Below are positions 5,884-16,014 of a stretch of 32,317 bases of DNA, one piece after another. Every line of letters starts with the position of its first letter. Position 1 is the first letter of the stretch. The translations under genes and the position numbers were made by a program. The notes beneath the pieces were generated by a model, which did not search any database, was not told where the DNA came from, and saw nothing but the letters and a program-made list of their open reading frames with translations. This stretch comes from Methanothrix sp. (GTDB taxonomy: Archaea > Halobacteriota > Methanosarcinia > Methanotrichales > Methanotrichaceae): the NCBI GenBank assembly GCA_020844795.1, contig CP086218.1, positions 734,458 to 766,774 on the forward strand, given 5' to 3'.

Positions 5884-7647
5884 ATGTCACGAGATCTCGA
5901 AATCGTCCTCGCCTACCACGAGGCGACGAAGCACGCCCCCGCCCGGATGGCCCCGGGGCCCGGGAGGATCGACTGGGAGAACGAGCCCGCCCCCTTCAGG
6001 AGGTACCGGGGCGCGCCCCTCGTCGAGCTTCCCCGCCCCGAGCCCCGCCCCGGCGAGGGGCCGGCCTACGACATCGCCCTGGCGGAGGGGAACGTCCCGC
6101 CCCGCCCCCTCGACTCCTCCTCCGTCTCCCAGCTCTTCTTCGACTCCCTGGCGGTGACGGCCTGGAGGCGGGCGGGAGGGGCGGCCTGGGCGCTTCGGGC
6201 GAACCCCTCCAGCGGCAACCTCCACCCCACCGAAGGGTACCTGATATCGGGGCCGGTCCCCGACCTCTTCGATCGGCCCACCGTCGCCCACTACGCCCCA
6301 GAGGAGCACGCTCTGGAGGTGAGGGGGCAGTTTTCGCAGGAGGCGTGGCTGGATATCTCCTCCGGCCTGCCGGCGGGGACGGTCCTCGTCGGCTTCACCT
6401 CCATCCCCTGGCGGGAGTCGTGGAAGTACGGGGAGAGGGCTTTTCGCTACCTCCAGATAAACCTCGGCCACGCCCTGGCGGCGATCAGCTTCGCCTCGGC
6501 CGCCCTGGGATGGAGGGCGACCCTCCTCGACGGCCTCGGGACCGGGGAGGTGGGGCTCCTCCTCGGGGTCGCCGCCCCCGGGGGCCCCGGTAGCCCCGGC
6601 GGCCCCCAGGCCGGGGAGGGGTCCCAGGAGAATATCAACGAGAAGGTCAAAGATGTCAGGGCAGACGACGAGGCGGAGATCGAGATCCCCGACTGCATCG
6701 TCGCGGTCCACCCCCAGGGAAGGTCGATATCCGGCTTCGCCCTCTCCGACCGGGTCCTCGACGAGTTCAGAGGTCTTTGGTGGCATGGCGTCCCCGACCG
6801 TCTCAGCTCGAGAAGGGTCGACTGGCCCCTCCTCGAAGGAGTGGCGGAGGCGACGACAAAACCTCCCACACCGTTTGAGGCGAAATCCGCCCCATCGGTC
6901 AGACCCGAGCCTTTTTGGAGGGGGACGTCTCCCGACCACGATCTGCCATCCCCCTCATTACGAGAACTGATCCGCCAGCGGCGCAGCGCCATCGTCATGG
7001 ACCCGGCCTTCTCCATGAGCCGGGACGACTTCTACTCCGCCCTGGAGAGGATGATTTCGGCTCCTGGAACCTTTCCGCACCACCTCCACCCCTGGATGCC
7101 ACAGGTCCATCTGGCGATCTTCGTCCACCGGGTCCTGGGCCTCGATAGGGGGTTCTACCTCCTGGTAAGAGACCCCGACGACGAAGACCTCCTGAGGAAA
7201 TCGATGAGGGGAGAGTTCGAGTGGTCCAGGCCCGAAGGGGCGCCCCAGGGGTTTCGCAGGCTCGCCAGGGGCGAGTTCAGGGACCTCGCCGCTGCCCTCT
7301 CCTGCCGCCAGAAGATCGCCTCCGACGGCTGCTTCTCCCTCGCCATGATCGCCAGGTTCAGATCGTGTCTCGAGGAGCATGGCCCCTGGTTCTACAACAG
7401 GCTCTTCTGGGAGGGCGGCATCGTCGGCCAGGCCCTCTACCTGGAGGCGGAGAGGCGGGGGCTGAGGGGTTGCGGCATAGGCTGCTACTTCGACGACCCC
7501 CTCACCACCGGCCTGGGGCTCTCGGGGACGGACTGGCAGAGCCTCTACGCCTTCGCCGTCGGGAGAGAGGCCCCCCTCCGGACGATCGAGACCCTTCCAG
7601 GATACCCTCCATCCATCTCATCCCGCGAAAAGGTAAAATCACCCTAG
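5884..7647 (+). CDS. Two-domain SagB/ThcOx-like nitroreductase-family protein
   Basis: A 587-residue cytosolic protein with two nitroreductase-fold halves. The first half (about residues 70-250) has the SagB-like pattern LRANPSSGNLHPTEGYLI for FMN and substrate binding, then FRYLQINLGHALAAISFASAALGW and LLGV. A low-complexity Gly/Pro linker (about 235-250) and a charged stretch follow. The second half (about 350-575) begins LRELIRQRRSAIVMD and ends with WEGGIVGQALYLEAERRGLRG...GLGLSGTDWQSLYAFAVG. SagB-type enzymes oxidise azolines to azoles in peptide natural products. No YcaO or precursor-peptide gene is nearby, so such a role is unproven here. ATG 5884 gives the typical start MSRDLEIVLAYHEATKH; it lacks a ribosome site. 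Composition is extremely GC-rich. Confidence 0.82.
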   Translation: MSRDLEIVLAYHEATKHAPARMAPGPGRIDWENEPAPFRRYRGAPLVELPRPEPRPGEGPAYDIALAEGNVPPRPLDSSSVSQLFFDSLAVTAWRRAGGAAWALRANPSSGNLHPTEGYLISGPVPDLFDRPTVAHYAPEEHALEVRGQFSQEAWLDISSGLPAGTVLVGFTSIPWRESWKYGERAFRYLQINLGHALAAISFASAALGWRATLLDGLGTGEVGLLLGVAAPGGPGSPGGPQAGEGSQENINEKVKDVRADDEAEIEIPDCIVAVHPQGRSISGFALSDRVLDEFRGLWWHGVPDRLSSRRVDWPLLEGVAEATTKPPTPFEAKSAPSVRPEPFWRGTSPDHDLPSPSLRELIRQRRSAIVMDPAFSMSRDDFYSALERMISAPGTFPHHLHPWMPQVHLAIFVHRVLGLDRGFYLLVRDPDDEDLLRKSMRGEFEWSRPEGAPQGFRRLARGEFRDLAAALSCRQKIASDGCFSLAMIARFRSCLEEHGPWFYNRLFWEGGIVGQALYLEAERRGLRGCGIGCYFDDPLTTGLGLSGTDWQSLYAFAVGREAPLRTIETLPGYPPSISSREKVKSP

Positions 7648-7690
7648 CCCAATGGGGGCTCTGCGAGAGCGGTGATGGGAAGGATTGATC

Positions 7691-9844
7691 ATGCACTACG
7701 GACCAAAAGACAAATTTTCTAACCTGCCGGCGAGGATCGCAGACCTCGGAGATCTAGCTTACAACCTATGGTGGTCCTGGCACCCCGAAGGTAGAGAGCT
7801 CTTCATGATGCTGGGGGGGAGGGCGGCCTGGAGCAGAAGCGGCCACAACCCCGTCAAGATGATGCACGAGCTCGACGACGGAATATTGAAGCTCGCGTCC
7901 CTCGACCCTCGGTTCCTCCGGTATTACGACGCCGTCATGGCGAGGTTCCTGGGGGATATGGACCCCGCTGGGGGCTGGTTTCATTCGGAGATCGCCGACC
8001 CCCGGGAGCATAGTATCGCCTACTTCTCCGCCGAGTACGGCCTCCATCACGCCCTTCCCGTCTACGCCGGAGGGCTCGGCTTTCTAGCCGGAGACTACCT
8101 GAAGGAATCCAGCGACCTGGGCGTCCCCTCCGTAGGGGTCGGCTTCATGTATCCCGAGGGTTACCTCCTCCAGAGGATCACCCCCGACGGATGGCAGGCG
8201 GGGGCCTGTGAGAGGCTGGACAGAGAGAACGCCCCGGTCCGCAGGCTCCGGGACGACGACGGAAACCCCCTCCTGGTGGATATACCCCTCCTCGACTCCC
8301 ACATCTACGTCGAGGTCTGGAAGGTCCAGGTGGGGAGAAACGACCTCTACCTGATGGACACCGCCGTCGACGCCAACGACCCATGGGACCGGACGATATC
8401 GGACCGCCTCTATACCGGCGACCCCGAGCAGAGGTTGAGGCAGGAGATCGTCCTGGGCATAGGCGGGGTGCGGATACTGAAGGCGATGGGGATCAACCCT
8501 TCCGTCCTCCATCTCAACGAGGGACATCCCGCCTTCGCCATCCTGGAGAGGATCCGGGAGAAGGTCGAGGGGGGGATGGCCCTCCGGGAAGCCGAGGAGG
8601 AGGTCAGGAGGAGGACGGTCTTCACCACCCACACCCCCGTCCCCGCAGGCCACGACAAGTTCCCCTTCCCCCTGATGGAGAAGTACTTCGGGTCCTACAT
8701 CCAAAAGATCGGTATGAGCCAGAGGGAGTTCTTCGAGCTCGGGATCGATCCTCGGGACCCCGCCAGCGGCTTCAACATGACCGCCTTCGCTCTCAGGATG
8801 TCCGACCATAGAAACTGCGTCAGCAGACGCCACCTCGAAGTCACCAGGGAGATGTGGCGCCACCTCTGGCCAGACCTCGACGAAGAGGATATCCCCCTGG
8901 ACTACGTGACCAACGGGATCCACGTCCCCACCTGGATCGACCGGAGGCTCGGCAACGTCACCTTCATCAAGTACCTCGGCCGCGACTGGCTCGAAAAACA
9001 CGACAACGCATCCATCTGGGAGCTGATCGACGAGATCCCCGACGACGTCCTCTGGAGACAGCACAGCAGGATGAAGAGATCCCTTATAAACAAGATTAAC
9101 GATCGGGCGAGGGATAAGTGGAAAGACCCCGAATCCGACTCCAGGACTATAATAGCCTTTGGAACCCTCCTCGACCCTCAGGTCCTCACCCTCGGCTTTG
9201 CAAGGAGGTTCGCCTCCTACAAGAGGGCGACCCTCCTCCTGCGGGACTATGAGAGGCTCCAAAAGATCCTCACAGACCCCCGCCGCCCAGTTCAGATCAT
9301 CTTCGCCGGTAAGGCCCATCCCGACGACCAGCAGTCGAAGCTCATCCTCCAGCAGGTCTACAACGCCGCCGCCGACAAGAGGTTCCAGGGGAGGATAGCC
9401 TTCGTCGAGGACTACGACCAGTACCTCGCCCAGTATCTCGTCCACGGCGTCGACGTCTGGGTGAACAACCCCAGGCCACCGATGGAGGCGTCGGGGACGA
9501 GCGGGATGAAGGCTTCCCTCAACGGCGTCCCTCAGCTGAGCGTCTTCGACGGCTGGTGGTCTGAGGGCTACAACGGCAAGAACGGATGGGGTTTCGAGGG
9601 GGCTGAGGGGGACGATAAAGACGATAGGGATGCAGCAGCCATATACGAGATCCTGGAGAAGGAGGTAGTCCCCCTCTATTACAGGGTCGACGACGGGGGA
9701 GTTCCCAGGGGCTGGGTCAGGCTGATGAAAGAGGCGATCAGGGTCACGGGGCCGAACTTCACCTCCAGAAGGATGGTCAAAGAGTACACCGAGAAGTTCT
9801 ACAGACCCGCCCTGGAAGGGACGGTGGCGCGAAAAGCCCCCTAG
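7691..9844 (+). CDS. glgP: Alpha-glucan (glycogen/maltodextrin) phosphorylase
   Basis: A 717-residue GT35-family phosphorylase of the shorter archaeal/bacterial type. It releases glucose 1-phosphate from alpha-1,4-glucan using pyridoxal phosphate. The N-terminus has [17 protein letters not shown], usual in this subgroup. [28 protein letters not shown] is the substrate- and phosphate-handling region, HLNEGHPAF and [11 protein letters not shown] are conserved loops, and [14 protein letters not shown] holds the cofactor-binding Lys (about residue 607). All key motifs look intact. ATG 7691 is chosen over a TTG two codons earlier because GGAAGGA ends about 7 bases before it. No glycogen synthase or other glycogen gene lies in the window. 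It follows the SagB-like gene by 43 bp on the same strand, so it may share its transcript. Confidence 0.95.
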   Translation: MHYGPKDKFSNLPARIADLGDLAYNLWWSWHPEGRELFMMLGGRAAWSRSGHNPVKMMHELDDGILKLASLDPRFLRYYDAVMARFLGDMDPAGGWFHSEIADPREHSIAYFSAEYGLHHALPVYAGGLGFLAGDYLKESSDLGVPSVGVGFMYPEGYLLQRITPDGWQAGACERLDRENAPVRRLRDDDGNPLLVDIPLLDSHIYVEVWKVQVGRNDLYLMDTAVDANDPWDRTISDRLYTGDPEQRLRQEIVLGIGGVRILKAMGINPSVLHLNEGHPAFAILERIREKVEGGMALREAEEEVRRRTVFTTHTPVPAGHDKFPFPLMEKYFGSYIQKIGMSQREFFELGIDPRDPASGFNMTAFALRMSDHRNCVSRRHLEVTREMWRHLWPDLDEEDIPLDYVTNGIHVPTWIDRRLGNVTFIKYLGRDWLEKHDNASIWELIDEIPDDVLWRQHSRMKRSLINKINDRARDKWKDPESDSRTIIAFGTLLDPQVLTLGFARRFASYKRATLLLRDYERLQKILTDPRRPVQIIFAGKAHPDDQQSKLILQQVYNAAADKRFQGRIAFVEDYDQYLAQYLVHGVDVWVNNPRPPMEASGTSGMKASLNGVPQLSVFDGWWSEGYNGKNGWGFEGAEGDDKDDRDAAAIYEILEKEVVPLYYRVDDGGVPRGWVRLMKEAIRVTGPNFTSRRMVKEYTEKFYRPALEGTVARKAP

Positions 9845-9905
9845 AGGGGCTCACAACCCGCCATTATCCCCAGGATAAACGGCGACCAGATATTAAAAGG
9901 ATGTT

Positions 9906-9911
9906 AAAAAA
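9906..9911 (-). terminator. T-tract terminator after the thermosome gene
   Basis: On the minus strand six T follow the thermosome stop (9924) by 12 bases, with a further T4 run shortly beyond. No strong hairpin is needed in archaea. The 79-bp gap to glgP holds nothing else. Confidence 0.55.
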
Positions 9912-9923
9912 GATGGGAGGGGC

Positions 9924-11555
<1,632 letters not shown>

Positions 11556-11594
11556 CTATTTTATTCCTCCATTCGAGCTGATGGCTTGGGGGTG

Positions 11595-11600
11595 TTTAAA
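11595..11600 (-). promoter_or_regulatory. TATA-like box for the thermosome gene
   Basis: TTTAAA is centred about 43 bases before ATG 11555, predicting transcription start near 11571. That places the GGAGG ribosome site at the very 5' end of the message. Confidence 0.5.
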
Positions 11601-11675
11601 CTTCTATATGAACGTTTCGGGCCTTGGAGCCCCTCCGAACGGCTTCCCGGAGGGTAAGGGACCATCTGAATGAAG

Positions 11676-11750
11676 GGCGTGGGAGGAGAAGAATGGGAAG
11701 AGGAGCATGGAAGGAGGATAGCGAGAGAAAGAGCATGGGAAGAGGAGCCG
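11676..11750. repeat. Purine-rich stretch with a 14-bp direct repeat
   Basis: Almost 75 bases are G/A-rich on the plus strand. ATGGGAAGAGGAGC occurs exactly at 11693-11706 and 11735-11748, 42 bp apart. It lies between the divergent thermosome and spt5 promoters, where a secE gene is often found in archaea; no SecE-like frame is present. Function is unknown. Confidence 0.5.
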
Positions 11751-11803
11751 TTTCCCAGGATTCGATATCGAGGAGTCGGCTCCGCCTCGGCCAGCTGCAA
11801 AGC

Positions 11804-11812
11804 TATATATAT
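11804..11812 (+). promoter_or_regulatory. TATA box of the spt5-ribosomal protein operon
   Basis: TATATATAT is centred about 29 bases before ATG 11837. Expected transcription start falls within a few bases of the start codon, so the message should be leaderless or nearly so. This agrees with the lack of a Shine-Dalgarno sequence before spt5. Confidence 0.65.
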
Positions 11813-11836
11813 CCGGTTCGACTGTCTTCCGTCAGA

Positions 11837-12298
11837 ATGGCCGAGACCAGCATATACGTAGTGAAGACCACAGCAAATCAGGAACGTTCCGTCGCTAACC
11901 TAATAGCCCAGTTGGCACGAAAAGAGAAGTACGACATAACGGCGCTCCTCGTCCCCGACGTCCTGAAGGGATACGTCCTGGTGGAAGCGATGGCTCCGGA
12001 GATCGTCGAGGAGGCGATACAGGGAGTACCCCACGCCCGCTCGGTGATCAGGGGGGCTTCAAGCTTCGGGGAGGTAGAGCATTTTCTGACGCCGAAACCG
12101 GCGGTGGTCGGCATAAACGAAGGTGCCATAGTGGAGCTGATCTCGGGACCTTTCAAGGGCGAGATGGCCAGGGTCAAGAGGGTAGACATCGGAAAAGAGG
12201 AGATCACCGTAGAGCTCTTCGAGGCGATGGTACCCATCCCCATAACTGTGAGGGGTGACCACGTCCGCGTGCTCAGCAAAGATGAGATTCAGAGGTGA
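11837..12298 (+). CDS. spt5: Transcription elongation factor Spt5 (archaeal NusG)
   Basis: A 153-residue protein that binds the RNA polymerase clamp, normally with Spt4, and promotes processive elongation. The N-terminal NGN domain covers about 1-85 ([19 protein letters not shown], then LKGYVLVEA and HARSVIRG). The C-terminal KOW domain follows at about 93-150 ([22 protein letters not shown]). Length fits the family. The frame is open for 71 codons upstream, but homologues start at [11 protein letters not shown] and the TATA box lies just upstream, so ATG 11837 is right. It heads the operon with rpl11, a common archaeal order. The usual neighbour secE is missing. Confidence 0.95.
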   Translation: MAETSIYVVKTTANQERSVANLIAQLARKEKYDITALLVPDVLKGYVLVEAMAPEIVEEAIQGVPHARSVIRGASSFGEVEHFLTPKPAVVGINEGAIVELISGPFKGEMARVKRVDIGKEEITVELFEAMVPIPITVRGDHVRVLSKDEIQR

Positions 12299-12303
12299 AT
12301 TTC

Positions 12304-12774
12304 TTGGCCAATTTTATAGAAGTGTTGGTACCTGGCGGAAAGGCCAGCGCAGGACCCCCCCTGGGCCCCGCACTAGGACCCCTGGGTGTCAACGTCGCAG
12401 AAGTAGTAAAGAAGATCAACGAGGCTACAGCAGATCTAAACGGGATGCAGGTCCCGGTGAAGGTCACGGTGAAGAGCAGGACCGAATACTATGTGGATGT
12501 AGGAACTCCTCCCACCTCAGCTCTGGTCCTCAAAGAGGCAGGGCTGGAGAAAGGATCCGGCAACGCCCTCCAGGCCGTCGGTAACCTCACCATGGATCAG
12601 GTCGTCAAGGTCGCGGGGATCAAGAAGAACAACCTTCTTTCCGTCTCCCTGAAGGGGGCTGCCAAAGAGGTCATCGGAACCTGCGGTACCATGGGGATCA
12701 CCGTAGAGGGGATGGCGCGGAAGGAAGCCCAGGCTGCCGTCGATGAGGGAAGGTTCGATGACCTCCTGGCATAG
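12304..12774 (+). CDS. rpl11: Large ribosomal subunit protein uL11
   Basis: A 156-residue protein of the GTPase-associated centre, binding 23S rRNA at the base of the stalk. The N-terminus has the diagnostic IEVLVPGGKASAGPPLGPALGPLGVNV; the C-terminal RNA-binding domain contains VVKVAGIKKNNLLS and EVIGTCGTMGITVEG. The start is a TTG at 12304, giving MANFIEVLV as in homologues. AGAGGTGA (12291-12298) sits five bases before it and overlaps the spt5 stop. A GTG at 12295 would put the ribosome site inside the gene and is rejected. Translation is therefore likely coupled to spt5. Confidence 0.95.
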   Translation: MANFIEVLVPGGKASAGPPLGPALGPLGVNVAEVVKKINEATADLNGMQVPVKVTVKSRTEYYVDVGTPPTSALVLKEAGLEKGSGNALQAVGNLTMDQVVKVAGIKKNNLLSVSLKGAAKEVIGTCGTMGITVEGMARKEAQAAVDEGRFDDLLA

Positions 12775-12782
12775 ACGAAAAC

Positions 12783-12790
12783 TTATTATA
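12783..12790 (+). promoter_or_regulatory. Possible internal promoter ahead of rpl1
   Basis: TTATTATA lies just after the rpl11 stop, about 80 bases before the rpl1 start. In Methanococcus the L1-L10-L12 genes have their own transcript, so an internal promoter is plausible. The match to the TATA consensus is moderate. Confidence 0.35.
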
Positions 12791-12829
12791 GAGGATTGCA
12801 GACGGAATCAGGACTCTCTTTTTGAGACG

Positions 12830-12862
12830 CCGTAGTAGACCTCAAGTCGTGGACTACGGAGG
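12830..12862 (+). promoter_or_regulatory. Hairpin overlapping the rpl1 ribosome-binding site
   Basis: CCGTAGT (12830-12836) pairs perfectly with ACTACGG (12853-12859). Inside the loop GAC (12838-12840) can pair with GTC (12846-12848). The 3' arm includes the first two G of the GGAGG ribosome site (12858-12862) for ATG 12869. Archaeal L1 represses its own mRNA in Methanococcus, so this is a candidate autoregulatory element. The similarity to the L1 rRNA site was not established. Confidence 0.5.
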
Positions 12863-12868
12863 ATTGAG

Positions 12869-13507
12869 ATGAATAAGACGATAGAGGAAGCCGTCAGAAA
12901 GGCGATCTTGGAGGCCCCTGAGAGGAGGTTCAATGAGAGCGTCGACCTGGCGATTAACTTGCAGAACATCGACATGAGCCTGCCTGCGAACAGGGTGGAT
13001 GAGGAGATAATCCTCCCCCACGGCCGCGGCAGGGCTGCAAAGATAGCGGTATTCGCCCGGGGGGAGACCGCCCTTCTGGCCCAGCGAGCCGGCGCCGATC
13101 TGGTGATATCTCCAGAGGAGCTGGCGGAGCTGGGGGACGACAAGAAGCGAGCGAGGAAGATCGCCGACGAGTACACCTACTTCATCGCAGAGACGAGCTT
13201 CATGCCGACGATAGGCAAGAAGCTCGGGCCCATCCTGGGAAAGAGGGGGAAGATGCCCATGCCACTGCCCCCAAACGTGGACGTCACCCCCATAATAAAG
13301 AGGCAGAGGAACCTGGTGAGGGTGAGGTCTCGGGACCGGCTCACCTTCCATCTGGGCGTCGGCTCCAGGGATATGGACGTCCAGAAGATCGCGGAGAACG
13401 TAGAGACCGTCACGACCAAGCTCGAACAGACCCTCAAGGACGGCAAGCAGAACCTGAAGTCCGTCTACGTCAAGACCACCATGGGTCCCTCGATAAAGGT
13501 GATTTGA
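12869..13507 (+). CDS. rpl1: Large ribosomal subunit protein uL1
   Basis: A 212-residue two-domain protein binding the mobile L1 stalk of 23S rRNA and helping release of deacylated tRNA; in some archaea and bacteria it also represses its own operon. Domain I contains FNESVDLAINLQNIDM near the N-terminus and returns at the C-terminus with LKSVYVKTTMGPSIKV. Domain II contains PTIGKKLGPILGKRGKMPMP, with the usual PLP-type turn. Length is standard. The start is ATG 12869, with GGAGG six bases upstream. The 94-bp gap before it is unusual for this tightly packed operon and holds the hairpin described separately. Confidence 0.96.
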   Translation: MNKTIEEAVRKAILEAPERRFNESVDLAINLQNIDMSLPANRVDEEIILPHGRGRAAKIAVFARGETALLAQRAGADLVISPEELAELGDDKKRARKIADEYTYFIAETSFMPTIGKKLGPILGKRGKMPMPLPPNVDVTPIIKRQRNLVRVRSRDRLTFHLGVGSRDMDVQKIAENVETVTTKLEQTLKDGKQNLKSVYVKTTMGPSIKVI

Positions 13508-13508
13508 A

Positions 13509-14486
13509 ATGTCCGTTCAGGCACGCCATACAGAGCACGTCCCGGAATGGAAGATCCGTGAGGTAGAGGATCTGGTGGAGAGGATAAACTCGTCGCCCGT
13601 CGTGGGGCTTGTCGGCTTGACTGATATCCCCGCAAAGCAGATCCAGGATCTCCGGGCGGAGATGAGGGATATCGCCACCATAAAGATGGTGAGAAACAAC
13701 ATCTCCCGCCGGGCGATAGAGAAGTGCTCCGATGACCTCCTGCCTCTGGCAGACGGCATCGAAGCCCAGACGGCCTTCATCTTCACCGAGATCAGCCCCT
13801 TCAGGCTCGCCAAGATGCTGGAGGAGAAGAAGAGGCCGATGCCGATAAAGGCCGGCGGTAGGGCCCCCACCGATATAGTCATTGAAAAGGGGGATACGCC
13901 CTTCTCACCCGGCCCCATGGTCGGCAAGCTCCAGTCCGCTGGAATTCCTGCAGCCATAAAGAGCGGCAAGGTGGTCATCAACGAGACGAAGGTGGTGGCC
14001 GAGGAGGGCGACGTCGTATCAGCCCAGCTCGCCGAAGTCCTGGCTGCGATGGAGATATTTCCGAGGGAGGTGGGGCTACAGCTCCGGGCGGTCTACGAGG
14101 GCGGCCTCGTATACAGGGCGGAAGATCTCGCCATCGACATAGACGGCATCATATCTCAGATGAGCAAGGCCTCAGCCCAGGCTCTGGGCCTCGCAGTCGA
14201 GATAGGATACGCAACCCCGACGACCATAACCCCCATCATCCAGAGGGCGGCCTCCAAGGCCAGAAACCTGGTATTGGATTGCGGGATACCAGTCCCCAGC
14301 ATGATGGAGGCGCTCCTCGCAAAGGCGGCGTCGGATGCGGCGATGCTAAGAAGCCTCGCAGAAGGCGGTCCGGCGGCAGCTCCGGCAGCAGCCCCGGCGG
14401 AGAAGACCGAAGAGAAGGCCGAAGAGGCCGAGAAAGAAGAGAGCGAAGAGGCCGGACTTGGCGGACTGTCTGCCCTGTTTGGTTGA
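13509..14486 (+). CDS. rpl10: Large ribosomal subunit protein uL10 (acidic stalk protein P0)
   Basis: A 325-residue archaeal P0. It anchors the stalk to 23S rRNA and carries dimers of L12 on C-terminal helices. The rRNA-binding N-terminal domain spans about 1-105 and includes [22 protein letters not shown] and [16 protein letters not shown]0-specific insertion follows, then the L12-docking helices. An Ala/Pro hinge and an acidic Glu/Lys-rich segment lead to the tail [10 protein letters not shown]. That tail, shared with L12, recruits translation GTPases. The ATG comes one base after the rpl1 stop, so translation is coupled. Confidence 0.96.
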   Translation: MSVQARHTEHVPEWKIREVEDLVERINSSPVVGLVGLTDIPAKQIQDLRAEMRDIATIKMVRNNISRRAIEKCSDDLLPLADGIEAQTAFIFTEISPFRLAKMLEEKKRPMPIKAGGRAPTDIVIEKGDTPFSPGPMVGKLQSAGIPAAIKSGKVVINETKVVAEEGDVVSAQLAEVLAAMEIFPREVGLQLRAVYEGGLVYRAEDLAIDIDGIISQMSKASAQALGLAVEIGYATPTTITPIIQRAASKARNLVLDCGIPVPSMMEALLAKAASDAAMLRSLAEGGPAAAPAAAPAEKTEEKAEEAEKEESEEAGLGGLSALFG

Positions 14487-14509
14487 TCGAGAGAAAGAGG
14501 TGGATTAAG

Positions 14510-14815
14510 ATGGAATACGTATACGCAGCATTAATGCTTCACAGCTCAGGCAAAGATGTGTCCGAGGAGGGCATAAAGACCATACTCAGCGCGGTGGGAG
14601 TCACCCCCGACGAGATCAGGATCAAGGCGCTCGTCTCCGCCCTGGAGGGCGTGGACATCGAGGACGTCCTCTCCAAGGCCCCGACGATGGCGGCCGCTGC
14701 AGCCCCTGCGGCGGCAGCGGCAGCCACAGCTGCAGCTCCGGCGGAGGAGGCCGAGGAAGATAAGGAAGAGGCTGAAGAGAGCGGGATCGAGGGTCTCGGC
14801 GCCCTCTTTGGCTGA
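14510..14815 (+). CDS. rpl12: Large ribosomal subunit protein P1 (archaeal L12)
   Basis: A 101-residue stalk protein forming dimers on L10. The N-terminal dimerisation half reads [21 protein letters not shown] and [24 protein letters not shown]. It is followed by an Ala-rich hinge, an acidic stretch and the GTPase-recruiting tail [10 protein letters not shown]. The open frame extends upstream inside rpl10, but ATG 14510 is set by homology, with GAGGTGGAT upstream. It is the last gene of the operon; a T-rich terminator follows within 15 bases. Confidence 0.96.
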   Translation: MEYVYAALMLHSSGKDVSEEGIKTILSAVGVTPDEIRIKALVSALEGVDIEDVLSKAPTMAAAAAPAAAAAATAAAPAEEAEEDKEEAEESGIEGLGALFG

Positions 14816-14827
14816 AGCCTCTCCCCC

Positions 14828-14840
14828 TTTTTTCTTTTTT
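14828..14840 (+). terminator. T-tract terminator of the ribosomal operon
   Basis: Two runs of six T split by one C begin 12 bases after the rpl12 stop, followed by a further pyrimidine-rich stretch. This is the usual form of an archaeal terminator. The remaining space up to 15010 shows no gene. Confidence 0.7.
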
Positions 14841-15010
14841 CCTTCCTTTCTTGTAGCTCCCGTCCTCTCCTCTTTTATCCCCGGCGCCGTCTGACGATAT
14901 CCGACCAGACGCCTTCGATCAGGCCTAAATCGTCGAAGAGACCCGGGCAAAGATTAAGTCAAGAGATGATCAAAGCGAGATCTGAAGACCACTGAAATGA
15001 CGGTGATGGT

Positions 15011-15838
15011 ATGACCATATCTGATAAATCTATAATTCTCGTCCTGACGGTGACCTCGGCCCTGGCCGTCATCCTCGCTCCAGCAGCCGTTGCCGAGGAA
15101 GGTCCATCGGAAGAGAAAGCTATAGAGAGGGATCTGATCTGGAGCCTCCTCCGGGCGGAGGATGCTGTGAGCGAAATCCTCGCCGAGATGGACAGGTCCC
15201 TCCTGGAGGCGAGCCTCGCCCTCTCTCTCGTCGGTATAGAGGGGCCGGAGGCCCGAGAGGTTCTCGAAGAGCTCGGAAGGTTGGGCCCCTTTGTGGTGGA
15301 CTGCATAACCATCGACCTTAACGGGACGATCCTGGAGGTGGCGCCCGAGGAGTACAGCTTCGTCCTGGGTGAAAGGATAGATCAGCAGGAGCATATAAAG
15401 CGGCTCCTCTCCACCAGAAGGCCCGTCGGCCTCGCCTACATAGAGAGCGTCGAGGGATTTTACGCCATGGACTTCGCCTCGCCGATCTTCGATGAAGAGG
15501 GGAGGCTCGTCGGGGCGGTGACGGTCCTCGTCAGCCCGACAGTCCTCTTCGGCGATGCCCTCGCCCCCCATCAGCCGGAGGGGGGCGCCAAGATCTGGGC
15601 GATGACCCCCTCCGGGACGATCGTCTACGACCCCGACGCCGACCAGATAGGAAGAAACACCTTCAGCGACCCCCTCTTCAGAGAGTTCCCCGAACTCTTG
15701 GCGGTCGCCGAGAGGGTGAAGATGGAGAGGTCGGGGAAGGGTGTCTACAGGATATTCGAGACGGCAAGGGGGGTCTATTGGACGACGGTCTACCATCAGG
15801 GAAGTGAGATGAGGCTTCTTCTGAGCGTCGACTTATGA
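15011..15838 (+). CDS. Secreted double-Cache (dCache-like) sensor-domain protein
   Basis: A 275-residue predicted exported protein. Residues 7-28 form a hydrophobic signal segment ending in AAVAEE. A long helix (about 35-90) leads into a membrane-distal PAS-like lobe (VDCITIDLNGTILEVAPEEY, then FYAMDFASPIFDEEGRLVGAV). A second lobe follows (IWAMTPSGTIVYDPDADQIG, then GKGVYRIFET and MRLLLSV). This arrangement matches dCache ligand-binding domains of chemoreceptors and histidine kinases. No second membrane helix or output domain exists, so it cannot signal by itself in the usual way. It resembles in concept the triple-Cache protein at 1921-3264. The start ATG 15011 follows GGTGATGGT; the ribosome site is weak. 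Confidence 0.75.
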   Translation: MTISDKSIILVLTVTSALAVILAPAAVAEEGPSEEKAIERDLIWSLLRAEDAVSEILAEMDRSLLEASLALSLVGIEGPEAREVLEELGRLGPFVVDCITIDLNGTILEVAPEEYSFVLGERIDQQEHIKRLLSTRRPVGLAYIESVEGFYAMDFASPIFDEEGRLVGAVTVLVSPTVLFGDALAPHQPEGGAKIWAMTPSGTIVYDPDADQIGRNTFSDPLFREFPELLAVAERVKMERSGKGVYRIFETARGVYWTTVYHQGSEMRLLLSVDL

Positions 15839-16014
15839 TCTATCAGGGGTCCTGCGGGACCGTCGAGATAGCCCTCCATGGCCAAATCGGATATTGGGAG
15901 TTGGGGTGCAGATTAGAGAAGATTCCAGCGAGGACGAAAGGGAGGAGAGGAGAATACGACGGTAGAAGAACAGGGGAAGGCGAGAGGAGAAGAATAGGAG
16001 AATACAGCAGAGCA

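Noticed and set aside
5887-6939. Open frame of 350 codons on the minus strand
   Set aside because: It is antisense to the SagB-like gene in an extremely GC-rich stretch where stop codons are rare. Composition is Gly/Pro/Arg-rich without domain features.
8084-9445. Open frame of 453 codons on the minus strand
   Set aside because: It lies wholly antisense to the well-supported glucan phosphorylase. Its Val/Leu/Gly/Asp/Pro-rich composition is what high-GC codons give when read in reverse. No motif is seen.
11624-11836. N-terminal extension of Spt5 by 71 codons
   Set aside because: The extra sequence is Arg-rich and unlike any NGN domain, the family starts at MAETSIYV, and the TATA box lies inside the extension.
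14279-14509. Upstream extension of rpl12
   Set aside because: The extension overlaps rpl10 in another frame and is Arg/Gly-rich; homologues start at [10 protein letters not shown].
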